Source of the DNA: an uncultured Verrucomicrobiota bacterium | GTDB taxonomy: Bacteria > Verrucomicrobiota > Verrucomicrobiia > Limisphaerales > UBA9464 | Direction: 5' to 3' | Length of the DNA: 59,723 nucleotides | Assembly: GCA_903939515.1 (NCBI GenBank) | Contig: CAJAHH010000020.1 | Location: 1-59,723, forward strand | In this document: piece after piece, positions 26,771 through 35,152 of the stretch | How positions within the stretch are numbered: position 1 is the first letter of the stretch | How the letters are laid out: every line of letters begins with the position of its first letter | Position numbers and translations under genes: made by a program | Notes under the pieces: model-generated | The model's input: the letters and a program-made list of their open reading frames with translations, nothing else | Told to the model about the DNA's origin: nothing | The model's database searches: none

Positions 26771-27730
26771 TCACCCAGGCATGGTGATCTCCGGCGGAGG
26801 CGGGGATTCCTTGAGACGGCGATGCATCTCGGGATCCAAGCGCTTCAGAAGCTCGAGGCGTTTCACAACCCCCTCACCCCCTGCCCCGCCGCTGAAGCAG
26901 GCATCGAGCCGGGTGTATGGCTTGAAAGGCTGAGGCAGCCCGATCACCCGTGCCCGATCTGGCGTCCACTCGGCCACGGGACGCCGATCGAGAATCATCC
27001 AACTGTAGGGCAGACTGCGCAAATCCACCCCGGCTCGACGCCCGAATTGAACCCACTCCCCGTCAGTAAAGGCCTCGGTCGGGGCCTTGGCGAAAAAATG
27101 ACACCAATCGGTTTCCCGACCGGCGACCTGAAGTCCGCAGGTCTGACGGTGCGGACACGGAGCAACGATGTGGAATTCTTCCCGCAACTGCTCGCGCAGT
27201 GTGATTAAGCCTCGACTGCAGGCATGAGTGCCGGGTTCCAACCACAAGATGCACTGGGCCGCTCGCACGGCCGTCATCAGTCGCGGCAAATCGTCCCGAT
27301 GCAATTCATTGAGCACATGACTGATCACCAGTGTGGTGCAGGAGTCTGCCCCGGATGAATCAGGCTCTGCTCGAAGACCCGGGAAGCGCTCCCGGGCCCT
27401 GCGCGCGGCAAATTGCATGGCCAGGGCGGAACGGTCGTGGAGGCGAACCTCGGAGAAGGTGGCCGACCCAAAGGCATCGACCACGCAACGCGAGGCCACA
27501 CCGCTGCCGCATCCCCAGTCCAGCAAGGAACCCGACGGCGGGGCCCAACCCAGACGCAGCAACTCAGACAAGGCCGCCCCCCACTTCCAGGCGATCCGTT
27601 GAGCATAGGTAAAGTCGTAGCTCGCGAGGTCCGACACGGAGCGCCAGTAGGGCTCACGCACAGGCTCCGAGCGCAGGAACAACGCTCGAAGTCGTTCCAG
27701 AGAAGCCCAGTCCACTTCCTCCCAGGTCAT
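26771..27730 (-). CDS. Rsm22/METTL17-like class I methyltransferase family protein
   Basis: A 319-residue protein of the small-subunit-ribosome-associated Rsm22 family, the bacterial relatives of mitochondrial METTL17. It has the N-terminal Rsm22-type ASYDFTYAQRIAWKWG, the SAM-site LLDWGCGSGVASRC, and a Cys-containing block: Cys in THACSRG, then PCPHRQTCG and DWCHFF. These four cysteines are spaced like those proposed to hold a 4Fe-4S cluster in METTL17. The role is probably ribosome assembly or rRNA binding, with methylation unproven. Its start overlaps the preceding gene's stop by 4 nt (27727-27730), so it is translationally coupled to the METTL25-like gene. Confidence 0.82.
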   Translation of the reverse strand: MTWEEVDWASLERLRALFLRSEPVREPYWRSVSDLASYDFTYAQRIAWKWGAALSELLRLGWAPPSGSLLDWGCGSGVASRCVVDAFGSATFSEVRLHDRSALAMQFAARRARERFPGLRAEPDSSGADSCTTLVISHVLNELHRDDLPRLMTAVRAAQCILWLEPGTHACSRGLITLREQLREEFHIVAPCPHRQTCGLQVAGRETDWCHFFAKAPTEAFTDGEWVQFGRRAGVDLRSLPYSWMILDRRPVAEWTPDRARVIGLPQPFKPYTRLDACFSGGAGGEGVVKRLELLKRLDPEMHRRLKESPPPPEITMPG

Positions 27731-28965
27731 GACTCCGTCGGGGTTTCGGATGAAACCGGGGCCACTGAAACCGGGGCCACGAATCCGGGCAACTCAAAGC
27801 CCAATCGCTCCGCCAGACGCTGACGGATAATTCCGTGAAAGGCGGCGAAGTCGGACACGGCTCGAGCACGAGCCTCGGTGTCACCCAGAGGGGTCTTACG
27901 ACGGATGGCCGCAATCATCAGATTTTTGCCGGTGTGCTCGGTCGAAATAAACTCGAAGACCCGGGTCTCGTAACCAGCCCACTCGAGCAGCAAGGCCCTC
28001 AGCGCGTCCGTCGCGAATTCTGCATGACGCTCCCGAAAAATTCCGTGACGCAGCGAGCCGGCCAGCGGCGCAGACACCGACAATTGGGGCCGAACCTCAC
28101 GATGGCAGCACGGCGAGACCAACAACAGCGCCGCTTCAGACTGCACCCCCTTGGCCAACGCCTCGTCGGTCGCGGTGTCGCAGGCGTGCAAGGCCATCAC
28201 TACCGAAGCGGACTCAAGACGACTTGAGGCGATGTCGCCGGCCTCGAACTTCAACCGGGTGAATCCGCAACGGCCGGCCACGGCCCGCCCCTGCTCGACG
28301 AGACCCGAGCGCACCTCGACACCCAAGGCCGTGACCGTTCCGGTGCGGGTTTTAGTCAGGTGCTCATAAGCCGCGAAGGTCAAATAGGCTTTGCCACACC
28401 CCATGTCCACCAGGTGCAACGGAACGGTCGGATCTAGGTGAGCCCCGACCAATAGCGGCTGAAGCACCTCAACAAACCGATTAATTTGCCGGAACTTGGC
28501 CTCCATCCCGGCCTTGATCGAGCCATCGGCTGCGGTGACACCCAACTCCTTGAGCCAGACCGAATGACCCGGGACCGGTCGCTCCTTAGCCCGATCGTGG
28601 GCCGTATCGGGCACTTCAGTGACTTCGGGCTTGCCCAACAGCATTCGAGTCGGCCGCCCCTTGCGGAAGGTGAGCTGAACCGTGCTGATCGTTGTCGACA
28701 GGAAGGCATTGAGAAATTGCTGACCCAGAAGGTCGCGCAACAACTCGATCGCCTCACTGTGCGAGAAATTCTTGGTCACATCCCGCGTCGGATGGCGATA
28801 CACGAAGGAGAGCACGGTCGCGTCCTTGAGAGACACAGGCCGGATGAACACATTGCGAATGCCATCGGGTTGCAGCGGCGCACCGAGGTTGAGCCGGACC
28901 AGGGTCCCGTCTTGAGCGCTCTGACGCACGTGGTCCAGAAAATCGTCCACCGTCTTGGAACTCAT
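27727..28965 (-). CDS. SAM-dependent methyltransferase, Methyltransf_32/METTL25-like
   Basis: A 412-residue protein from the ATG at 28965; the open frame continues upstream into rlmD without coding character. The N-terminal ~150 residues are a family-specific domain. The SAM-binding core begins with LVDMGCGKAYLTFAAYEHL, followed by LGVEVRSGLVEQG and VMALHACDTATDEALA. SPCCHRE is a hallmark shared with METTL25/RRNAD1 eukaryotic proteins. Bacterial members are unstudied; association with RlmD (11 bp upstream) and Rsm22-like (4-nt overlap) suggests an RNA substrate. SAM binding is well supported; the target is inference. Confidence 0.82.
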   Translation of the reverse strand: MSSKTVDDFLDHVRQSAQDGTLVRLNLGAPLQPDGIRNVFIRPVSLKDATVLSFVYRHPTRDVTKNFSHSEAIELLRDLLGQQFLNAFLSTTISTVQLTFRKGRPTRMLLGKPEVTEVPDTAHDRAKERPVPGHSVWLKELGVTAADGSIKAGMEAKFRQINRFVEVLQPLLVGAHLDPTVPLHLVDMGCGKAYLTFAAYEHLTKTRTGTVTALGVEVRSGLVEQGRAVAGRCGFTRLKFEAGDIASSRLESASVVMALHACDTATDEALAKGVQSEAALLLVSPCCHREVRPQLSVSAPLAGSLRHGIFRERHAEFATDALRALLLEWAGYETRVFEFISTEHTGKNLMIAAIRRKTPLGDTEARARAVSDFAAFHGIIRQRLAERLGFELPGFVAPVSVAPVSSETPTES

Positions 28966-28976
28966 GACCGCTGAAA

Positions 28977-30173
28977 CTAACCGATCGCGGGAGTCGGGGA
29001 CAGGACGCTTTCTGGGGGCAGTGGTCCGGCCAGGCGCAAGTCCGCCACACACTCTACGTGCTGGGTCTGAGGAAACATGTCCAGCGGCTGAACCGTCTCC
29101 AACAAATAGCGTCCATCGGCGCACAAAATCTTAAGATCCCGCGCCAGCGTGGCGGGGTGGCACGAGACATAGAGAATTTGGCCCGGCCCCGTCCGGCGCA
29201 GTACCTCTAAGCTGGGGGGGCGACAACCGACGCGAGGAGGGTCGAGCAGCACCGAGGTCTGGGAGGGATCCCATTTGGCCAAAAGACTCGGGAGAACCTG
29301 ATCGGTATCGCCCGCCACATACGATCCATTGTGAATGCCGCGGGATTCCTGATTCCGCCGGGCCGCCCGGATGGCCGGAGCATCCAATTCAACCCCCACA
29401 AAACTTTCCACGACATCGGCCACCTCCAGGCTAAAGAAGCCCACCCCGCAGTAAGCATCAACCAAGTGCCGGGCTCCGTGACTGCGCAGTCGTTCCTTCA
29501 CTACCCGAACCAACTCGGGCAACAGCAGGAAGTTATTCTGGAAAAAAGAATGTTCTGGTACCTCCCAGCCCGGGGCTTCCATGCGAAGGACCGTCTTGAT
29601 CCCGCCCTTGGGCGGCGGATTGCGTCGCCACTGTGTGATGGCCTCGTTGATGGCCGGTTCGGCGATCACGCACGACTCGATGTCGCACACCAAGCCACAG
29701 TCGGTGCGTATGAAACCCAGGTTCAGTTTCTGAGCCGGCTTGTTCCACTGGCTGCGAACCAAGACGCGGTTGCGATAATGGTAGGGGTTCGGACACGGGA
29801 TCACCGGTTGGACCACGGACGGATCAAACCCACCAACACGCCGGAAGAGCTCGCTGATTTGCCGGTACTTCCAACGGAGCTGGGCGGCGTAGTCGATGTG
29901 CTGGTATTGGCACCCCCCGCACTCACCGAAATAAGTGCACTTCGGAGTCACCCTCTCGGTGGAGGCTGTGAGGATCTTCACCAACTCGGCCCGACCGAAA
30001 CTCTTCTTCACCTCGGTGAGCTTGGCCTCGACCACATCGCCCGGTGCGGTGAAGGGGATAAACACCACGAATTCACCCACTCGGCCGACGCCTTCCCCAC
30101 CAAAGGCAAGGTCAGTGATTTCCAGACGCAGCCGCTGGCCGGCGATGGGCAGTCCGTTGGGCAATGTTTCCAC
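28977..30173 (-). CDS. rlmD: 23S rRNA (uracil-5-)-methyltransferase RlmD-like (TrmA family)
   Basis: A 398-residue RNA m5U methyltransferase. Residues about 10-70 are a TRAM RNA-binding domain (RLEITDLAFGGEGVGRV). The 4Fe-4S cysteines are Cys79, Cys85 and Cys88 (CTYFGECGGCQ), with a later Cys in CDIESC. The SAM domain carries VDAYCGVGFFSLEVA and LLDPPRVG, and the catalytic Cys338 is in YVSCHPATLARD. RlmD (U1939) and RlmCD-type enzymes look alike, so the exact uridine is uncertain. First gene of a three-methyltransferase run, 57 bp downstream of pheA on the same strand. Confidence 0.9.
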   Translation of the reverse strand: METLPNGLPIAGQRLRLEITDLAFGGEGVGRVGEFVVFIPFTAPGDVVEAKLTEVKKSFGRAELVKILTASTERVTPKCTYFGECGGCQYQHIDYAAQLRWKYRQISELFRRVGGFDPSVVQPVIPCPNPYHYRNRVLVRSQWNKPAQKLNLGFIRTDCGLVCDIESCVIAEPAINEAITQWRRNPPPKGGIKTVLRMEAPGWEVPEHSFFQNNFLLLPELVRVVKERLRSHGARHLVDAYCGVGFFSLEVADVVESFVGVELDAPAIRAARRNQESRGIHNGSYVAGDTDQVLPSLLAKWDPSQTSVLLDPPRVGCRPPSLEVLRRTGPGQILYVSCHPATLARDLKILCADGRYLLETVQPLDMFPQTQHVECVADLRLAGPLPPESVLSPTPAIG

Positions 30174-30230
30174 CCCGCCGAATTGCCACGAATCGGGCCT
30201 CCGACAAAAGGACGGACTTGAGAGAAGTGA

Positions 30231-31292
30231 CTATTCCCCGTTGGGATAGGACCCGAGGATTTTCACAAAACTGCAGTGCTGACCCAGCATTTCGATCGCT
30301 TTAGCCACCTTTGTGTCCTCGGCGTGACCGTCGATGTCGGCAAAGAAGAAATACTCCCAGGCCTTCCGCTTCGAGGGCCGCGACTCGATCTTTGTCATGT
30401 TAATGCGGAAGCGGCGGAAGGGAGCCAACGCCCGATGCAATGCTCCCGCCTCATCACGCAAACTAAACATCAGGCTCGTACGATCGGCTCCAGAACTAGG
30501 ACCGCATTGGCGGCCCAGCACCAGGAACCGAGTGGCGTTGGCCGAGTTGTCCTGGATGTCTCGTTCGAGAATGGGGATCTTGTATCGCTCGCCCGCCAGT
30601 TCGCCGGTGATGGCCGCTGCGTGTTTTTCCTTCGCGGCCAATTCGGCTGAACGCGCATTCGAACTGGTCTCGACCACTTCGGCCTGAGGCAGACTGCGCT
30701 GAATCCAACCCCGACACTGAGCCAATGTCTGCGGATGGACGTAGAGTTTGCGAATATCCTCACAGCGCCCCTTGGCGGCCAAGCAGTGGGAGATCTTGAG
30801 AACAATTTGCGAGACGATCTTCAGGTCGCTGTCCACGAACATGTCCAGCGTGTGGGTGACCACGCCCTCGGTGGAATTCTCAACGGGCACAACGCCATAG
30901 TCGGCCTGCTGTCGCGACACCTCGTTGAACACATCGGCGATGGTCCTCTGAGGAGCATAGGCAAGCGACGCACCGAAGCGGCGCAAGGCGGCTTGATGGG
31001 TGAAGGTCGCTTCAGGCCCGAGATACGCGATGGTCAGGCTCCGCTCCAGCGAAAGGGCGCACGACATGATCTCGCGGTAAATGGCCCGCAAGCCCTCGTT
31101 GGTGATCGGCCCCTGATTGTGGCGGAAAACTTTCTGGAACACGGCCCGCTCCCGATGCGGTGCATAGATCTCCTGGCCGTGGCGGGTCTTAATGGCCCCG
31201 ATCTCCAGCACGTGACGTGTGCGCTCGTTGAGCAGACGCACGATGTCGGCGTCCAACGCATCGATGGCCTGACGGTGTTCCAGCAAGGACAT
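30231..31292 (-). CDS. pheA: Bifunctional chorismate mutase / prephenate dehydratase
   Basis: Catalyses chorismate to prephenate to phenylpyruvate in phenylalanine synthesis. The N-terminal ~85 residues are an AroQ chorismate mutase (HRQAIDALDADIVRLLNER). The prephenate dehydratase domain follows (IAYLGPEATFTHQAAL, VVPVENSTEGVV, and the catalytic-loop NATRFLVLG). A C-terminal ACT domain (LMFSLRDEAGALHRALAPF, with the Phe-sensing ESRPSKRKAWEY) gives feedback inhibition. The ATG at 31292 gives 353 residues; a GTG four codons upstream (31304) is also possible. Followed by rlmD. Confidence 0.95.
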   Translation of the reverse strand: MSLLEHRQAIDALDADIVRLLNERTRHVLEIGAIKTRHGQEIYAPHRERAVFQKVFRHNQGPITNEGLRAIYREIMSCALSLERSLTIAYLGPEATFTHQAALRRFGASLAYAPQRTIADVFNEVSRQQADYGVVPVENSTEGVVTHTLDMFVDSDLKIVSQIVLKISHCLAAKGRCEDIRKLYVHPQTLAQCRGWIQRSLPQAEVVETSSNARSAELAAKEKHAAAITGELAGERYKIPILERDIQDNSANATRFLVLGRQCGPSSGADRTSLMFSLRDEAGALHRALAPFRRFRINMTKIESRPSKRKAWEYFFFADIDGHAEDTKVAKAIEMLGQHCSFVKILGSYPNGE

Positions 31293-31587
31293 GGCTTCGG
31301 TCACGATGCCGGAACTCGCGAGCGGGGCGAAGGAGGTTTTTTACCCTCCGGTCAGGAAAAATCGGCAACCCCAGAAAATCGAGGCGCCGGAAACGCTCCA
31401 AAAAGTGTGGCGCGTCGATTTTCAAGACCGAACCGTCCCGCAACGCGGGACCCATGGGGCTGAATCGTTGATTCCCCGTCCCTCGCGCCAAAAAAACAGC
31501 CCTCTGGATCGTTGGATCCGAAGGGCTGTTGGTGTTTTTAGTGTTCGAGGCTTTCAGAGCGAGAACACCTGGGAGAAAAATTACTTC
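31293..31587. other. Gene-free stretch between pheA start and fba stop
   Basis: About 295 bp with no credible gene on either strand. It holds the fba terminator at 31489-31530 and, beyond it, the presumed pheA promoter, for which I cannot name a convincing -35/-10 pair. Confidence 0.4.
31489..31530 (-). terminator. Rho-independent terminator of the aldolase gene
   Basis: AACAGCCCT (31495-31503) pairs with AGGGCTGTT (31522-31530), with an additional inner GGATC/GATCC pairing. On the minus strand the stem is followed by a U-run (the A-run at 31489-31496 on the plus strand). It lies about 60 bp beyond the fba stop codon. Confidence 0.8.
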
Positions 31588-32553
31588 TCAGTCAAACGCG
31601 TGTCCGGCGCAGCAGAGGACATTGCGCAACTTGTGGCGCACGAGTTCCTTCACAGCCTTGCGGGCCGGCGCGAGGTACTTGCGGGGATCGAACTCCTTGG
31701 GCTTGGTCACCAAGACCTCGCGGATCGCGGCGGTCATGGCCAAACGCAAATCGGTGTCGATGTTGACCTTGGTGCAACCCACACGGCGAGCCACCTCGAT
31801 GTCCGCCTCGGACACGCCGGCCGTCTCTTCGCCGAGGTCGCCGCCGTACTTGTTGATCTTCTGGGCAAGGTCCTTAGGAACGGAGGAGGCTCCGTGCAAC
31901 ACCAGCGGGTAGTCACCCATACCGGCTTCGAGCAACGCCTTCTTAATGGCCTTGAGGCGCTCGAGGTCCAGATGCTGTTCACCCTTGAACTTGTAGGCAC
32001 CGTGGCTGTTGCCGATGGCAACGGCCAGCGAGTCAACGCCGGACAGCTTGACGAACTGAACGGCTTCATCGGGGTGGGTGTAAGCCCCGCCCTTGGAGTA
32101 GCTACCGCCCTCTTCACCGTCGTCGTGCTGAGCGCCGACGAGCATGCCGAGTTCGCCCTCGACCACGCAATTATGCTTGTGGGCGTACTCAACGACCTTG
32201 GCGCAGACCTCGACATTCTTTTCGAAAGGATCATGCGAGGCGTCGATCATCACGCTGGTGAAACCCTCGTCGATGCACTGCTTGCACAGTTCGAAGCTGT
32301 CACCGTGATCCAGATGGATCGCGATGGGGATGGTGGACAGCTTGACCGCGGAGTCGATCAGCCCCTTGAGGTACACCGGATGAGCGTAATCACGGGCTCC
32401 CTTGGAGATTTGCAGCATCACTGGAGCCTTCTCTTCTTCGCAGGCCTCGATAATGGCCTGGAGCAGCTCCATGTTGTTCACGTTGAAAGCACCGAGGGCG
32501 TATTTGCCCTTCAAGGCCTTCGCGAACAATTCGCGCGTGTGGGTCAATGGCAT
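31588..32553 (-). CDS. fba: Class II fructose-bisphosphate aldolase
   Basis: Zinc-dependent aldolase of glycolysis/gluconeogenesis. From the ATG at 32553 it is 321 residues. It has LGAFNVNNMELLQAI, the zinc/catalytic block IHLDHGDSFELC (Asp82, His83), FTSVMIDASHDPFEKNV, EGELGMLVGAQHDD and the NIDTDLRLAMTAAIRE C-terminal block. This pattern fits the class IIB (Bacillus FbaA-like) subtype. The open frame upstream to 32604 has no family match. Monocistronic with its own terminator. Confidence 0.95.
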   Translation of the reverse strand: MPLTHTRELFAKALKGKYALGAFNVNNMELLQAIIEACEEEKAPVMLQISKGARDYAHPVYLKGLIDSAVKLSTIPIAIHLDHGDSFELCKQCIDEGFTSVMIDASHDPFEKNVEVCAKVVEYAHKHNCVVEGELGMLVGAQHDDGEEGGSYSKGGAYTHPDEAVQFVKLSGVDSLAVAIGNSHGAYKFKGEQHLDLERLKAIKKALLEAGMGDYPLVLHGASSVPKDLAQKINKYGGDLGEETAGVSEADIEVARRVGCTKVNIDTDLRLAMTAAIREVLVTKPKEFDPRKYLAPARKAVKELVRHKLRNVLCCAGHAFD

Positions 32554-32673
32554 AAGTCTAAATGTGTTACAGACCGGTTCGTGAGAACCGAATTGAGAGA
32601 CCACACTAGGAAAGTGCGTTACGGCTGGGAACTGGTTTTTTGCCTTACCGAAAACAGGTAAACAGGGGGGGGG

Positions 32674-33468
32674 TCACCACCAAGGACCATTGATGTCCAC
32701 CTTTTGGTTCACATCCGTCGCGTCATAATCCTTCGGAAAGCGGAACAGAGCCACATGCCCATCACCGTAGGTCATGTTCCATCCACGCTGGCCGCGGTTG
32801 TTGTGCCAAATACTCCGATCCCGGGTCGCCCCGCTGACCCGACCATCCCCGGAATCGCGGCTTCCATGCCACGGCCAGTCGCCCTGAAGGATCTTGGTCG
32901 ACGGTGCCAAGGCGATTTCCGAATTCTTAATGGGCTTAGAGTCACCCGCCACCGTCGGCGAGGCCAGATTCCCGGTGATGTGCTTCACCCCAAACCAGTC
33001 CACCGCCCACATCACGAGGTAACTGTTACCCCAAGCGGGGTAACACCCTTTTTTGGACTCCGCCGCCCAGTAACTGTCGCCCTTGTCAGAGGGGCAGCGA
33101 AACGCCTCCGGTGCCGGGACGTAAACATTGAGAGGACGGTTGGTCTCCCACGCATTGCCATCATGCACGATGCTCACCTTGGCCTTGCCTGGCGCAGCCC
33201 GAAGCGGAACTCCCACGGTCCCTGACCAAATCTCACCGCCGACCGTGGCCCAGTCGCCATGAGCCGGCATGAGATCCTGATTGTCCGACGAATACATGGC
33301 ATAGCCCAGATACTGTTGTTTCTGGTTGGCCACACAGCGCGTGGCATTGGCCTTCACCTTCGCCTTGGCGAGAGCCGGCAGGAGCATCCCAGCCAAAATC
33401 GCGATGATGGCAATAACGACCAACAGCTCGATGAGTGTGAAGGCACCGCGTGCAACGTTTGTCTTCAT
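32674..33468 (-). CDS. Type II secretion/pilin-like protein (prepilin N-terminal methylation domain, H-X9-DG type)
   Basis: A 264-residue pseudopilin from the ATG at 33468. The N-terminus [19 protein letters not shown] is a class III prepilin signal, cut after Gly8 with Phe methylated (here Ala-Phe). The C-terminal [13 protein letters not shown] is the motif that names the H-X9-DG family abundant in Planctomycetota and Verrucomicrobiota. Such proteins occur in many copies scattered as single genes and are thought to form surface or secretion pseudopili. Its stop codon is directly followed by a run of nine G on the plus strand (32665-32673). Confidence 0.88.
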   Translation of the reverse strand: MKTNVARGAFTLIELLVVIAIIAILAGMLLPALAKAKVKANATRCVANQKQQYLGYAMYSSDNQDLMPAHGDWATVGGEIWSGTVGVPLRAAPGKAKVSIVHDGNAWETNRPLNVYVPAPEAFRCPSDKGDSYWAAESKKGCYPAWGNSYLVMWAVDWFGVKHITGNLASPTVAGDSKPIKNSEIALAPSTKILQGDWPWHGSRDSGDGRVSGATRDRSIWHNNRGQRGWNMTYGDGHVALFRFPKDYDATDVNQKVDINGPWW

Positions 33469-33692
33469 GTGGAATAGAAACTCTCTACACCACTCGCCCA
33501 AGGCACGCCAGAGACGGATTAATTTGCATCAAACTATCTACGTCACCCTTTAGGCCTGTTGACCAATCCCGACAACAGCGCGAGCTCGAGCTCGTGTCTT
33601 GAGGCGGCAGCGGAGCCACCGCCCAGCAACCCATCCCAAAAAACACAAACACCCCTCTTTCACGTCACGGGGAGAAACCTCATCCACAGACC
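33469..33692. other. Intergenic region with a 14-bp perfect palindrome
   Basis: About 225 bp between the pseudopilin start and the second DUF1501 stop, without a gene. CGAGCTCGAGCTCG at 33581-33594 is a perfect palindrome, and GGCGG/CCGCC at 33603-33623 forms a further hairpin. Neither has a T-run, so a terminator is possible but unproven. Confidence 0.35.
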
Positions 33693-35147
33693 TCAAGCGA
33701 TGAGCTTATGGACCACATCTCCGAACACATCGGTCAGACGGAAATCGCGCCCCTGGAAACGGTGAGTCAACTTCTGATGATCGAAGCCCAAGAGGCGCAG
33801 AACCGTGGCATGCAAGTCATGGACATGAACCTTGTCCACCGCCGCATTGAAACCGAAATCATCCGACTCACCCAACGTCATGCCCGGACGGACACCCCCG
33901 CCGGCCAACCACATCGAGAAACAATTCGGATGATGATCACGACCATCATCTCCGCCTTGCACCATCGGCGTCCGACCAAACTCGCCTCCCCAAATCACCA
34001 GAGTGTCTTCGAGCAAACCCCGCGCCTTGAGGTCTTGAATCAAAGCCGCATTAGCCCGATCCGTGTCCATGCAGTTGCGCTTCAGATCGCCTGACAAATT
34101 TCCGTGCTGATCCCAAGCCTCGTGGAAGATCTGCACAAACCGCGTCCCCCGTTCGACCAATCGGCGAGCTAAAAGGCAGGCCGTAGCATAAGTGGTCTTG
34201 CCAGGTGTCGCCCCATAGAGATCCAAGATGTGCTGAGGTTCCTGACGAATATCCATCAACTCCGGAGCACTCGACTGCATCTGGTAGGCCATCTCGAAGG
34301 AATTGATGCGCGTGGAAATCTCCGGATCGCCCACCCGACCCAAACGCTGACGGTTGAGTTCTTGAATGGCATCCAACGTCTGCCGCTGGGACGTGCTGTC
34401 CACACCCTTCGGATTGGACAAGTAGAGAACCGGATCACCGCCGCTGCGGAAAAGAACCCCATTGTAGACGCTGGGCAAGAAACCCGCCCCCCAGTTGGAA
34501 GCCCCTCCACTCGTCCCCTTACTGCCGGTCGAAAACACCACGTAAGCCGGAAGATTACTGCTCTCACTGCCCAGACCGTAAGTCGTCCAAGCCCCCAGAC
34601 TGGGGCGACCAAATTGCTGAGAACCCGTGTTCATGAAGATCTGCGCCGGGGCATGATTGAAGGCGTCGGTGTGCATCGACTTCACGATAGCGATATCATC
34701 CGCCACCTTGGCCAAATGAGGCATGAGCTCGGAAATCTCCTGACCCGACTGGCCGTGTCGGGCAAAGCGAAACTTGGGCCCCAGCAGTTTGGCGTCTGGA
34801 CTAATGAAGGCCGACCGATACCCCTTGAGCAGTTCAGCCGGGGGAAGTTTTCCATTCCACTTCGCCAACTCCGGCTTGTGGTCGAAGAGCTCCAAATGGC
34901 TTGGGGCTCCGGCCTGGAATAAATAAATTACCCGTTTCGCCTTGGCCGGAAAGGCCGCCGGCTTCGCCGCCAGCGGTCGAGCACCGGCAATCCCCGGACT
35001 CACCGAAGCGGCCTGCGCCGAATCACCCAGGAGCGCATGCAAGGCCGCCATGCCGAGACCCACACCGCAATCCCGGAAGAACCACCGCCGGGTGAGGTGC
35101 GCCTGATGCTGAGCCAACGCCTGCTGAAGAATGGATTGAGGGTTCAT
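33693..35147 (-). CDS. DUF1501 domain-containing secreted protein (second copy)
   Basis: A 484-residue paralogue of the protein at 15989-17458, from the ATG at 35147. The N-terminus [21 protein letters not shown] is Tat-like. Family blocks are [47 protein letters not shown] and [17 protein letters not shown]. Function unknown. The ATG lies 5 bp after the stop of the DUF1549/DUF1553 gene, so the two are coupled. The 50-codon upstream extension of the frame overlaps that gene and is not coding. Confidence 0.92.
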   Translation of the reverse strand: MNPQSILQQALAQHQAHLTRRWFFRDCGVGLGMAALHALLGDSAQAASVSPGIAGARPLAAKPAAFPAKAKRVIYLFQAGAPSHLELFDHKPELAKWNGKLPPAELLKGYRSAFISPDAKLLGPKFRFARHGQSGQEISELMPHLAKVADDIAIVKSMHTDAFNHAPAQIFMNTGSQQFGRPSLGAWTTYGLGSESSNLPAYVVFSTGSKGTSGGASNWGAGFLPSVYNGVLFRSGGDPVLYLSNPKGVDSTSQRQTLDAIQELNRQRLGRVGDPEISTRINSFEMAYQMQSSAPELMDIRQEPQHILDLYGATPGKTTYATACLLARRLVERGTRFVQIFHEAWDQHGNLSGDLKRNCMDTDRANAALIQDLKARGLLEDTLVIWGGEFGRTPMVQGGDDGRDHHPNCFSMWLAGGGVRPGMTLGESDDFGFNAAVDKVHVHDLHATVLRLLGFDHQKLTHRFQGRDFRLTDVFGDVVHKLIA

Positions 35148-35152
35148 GGGAG

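Noticed and set aside
31291-32661. 456-aa plus-strand open frame over pheA and fba
   Set aside because: It lies antisense to two well-supported enzymes whose motifs are intact; no family resemblance was found in the plus frame.
32665-32673. Run of nine G after the pseudopilin stop as a phase-variation tract
   Set aside because: The tract starts after the stop codon, so length changes would not alter the protein; no promoter is seen in it.
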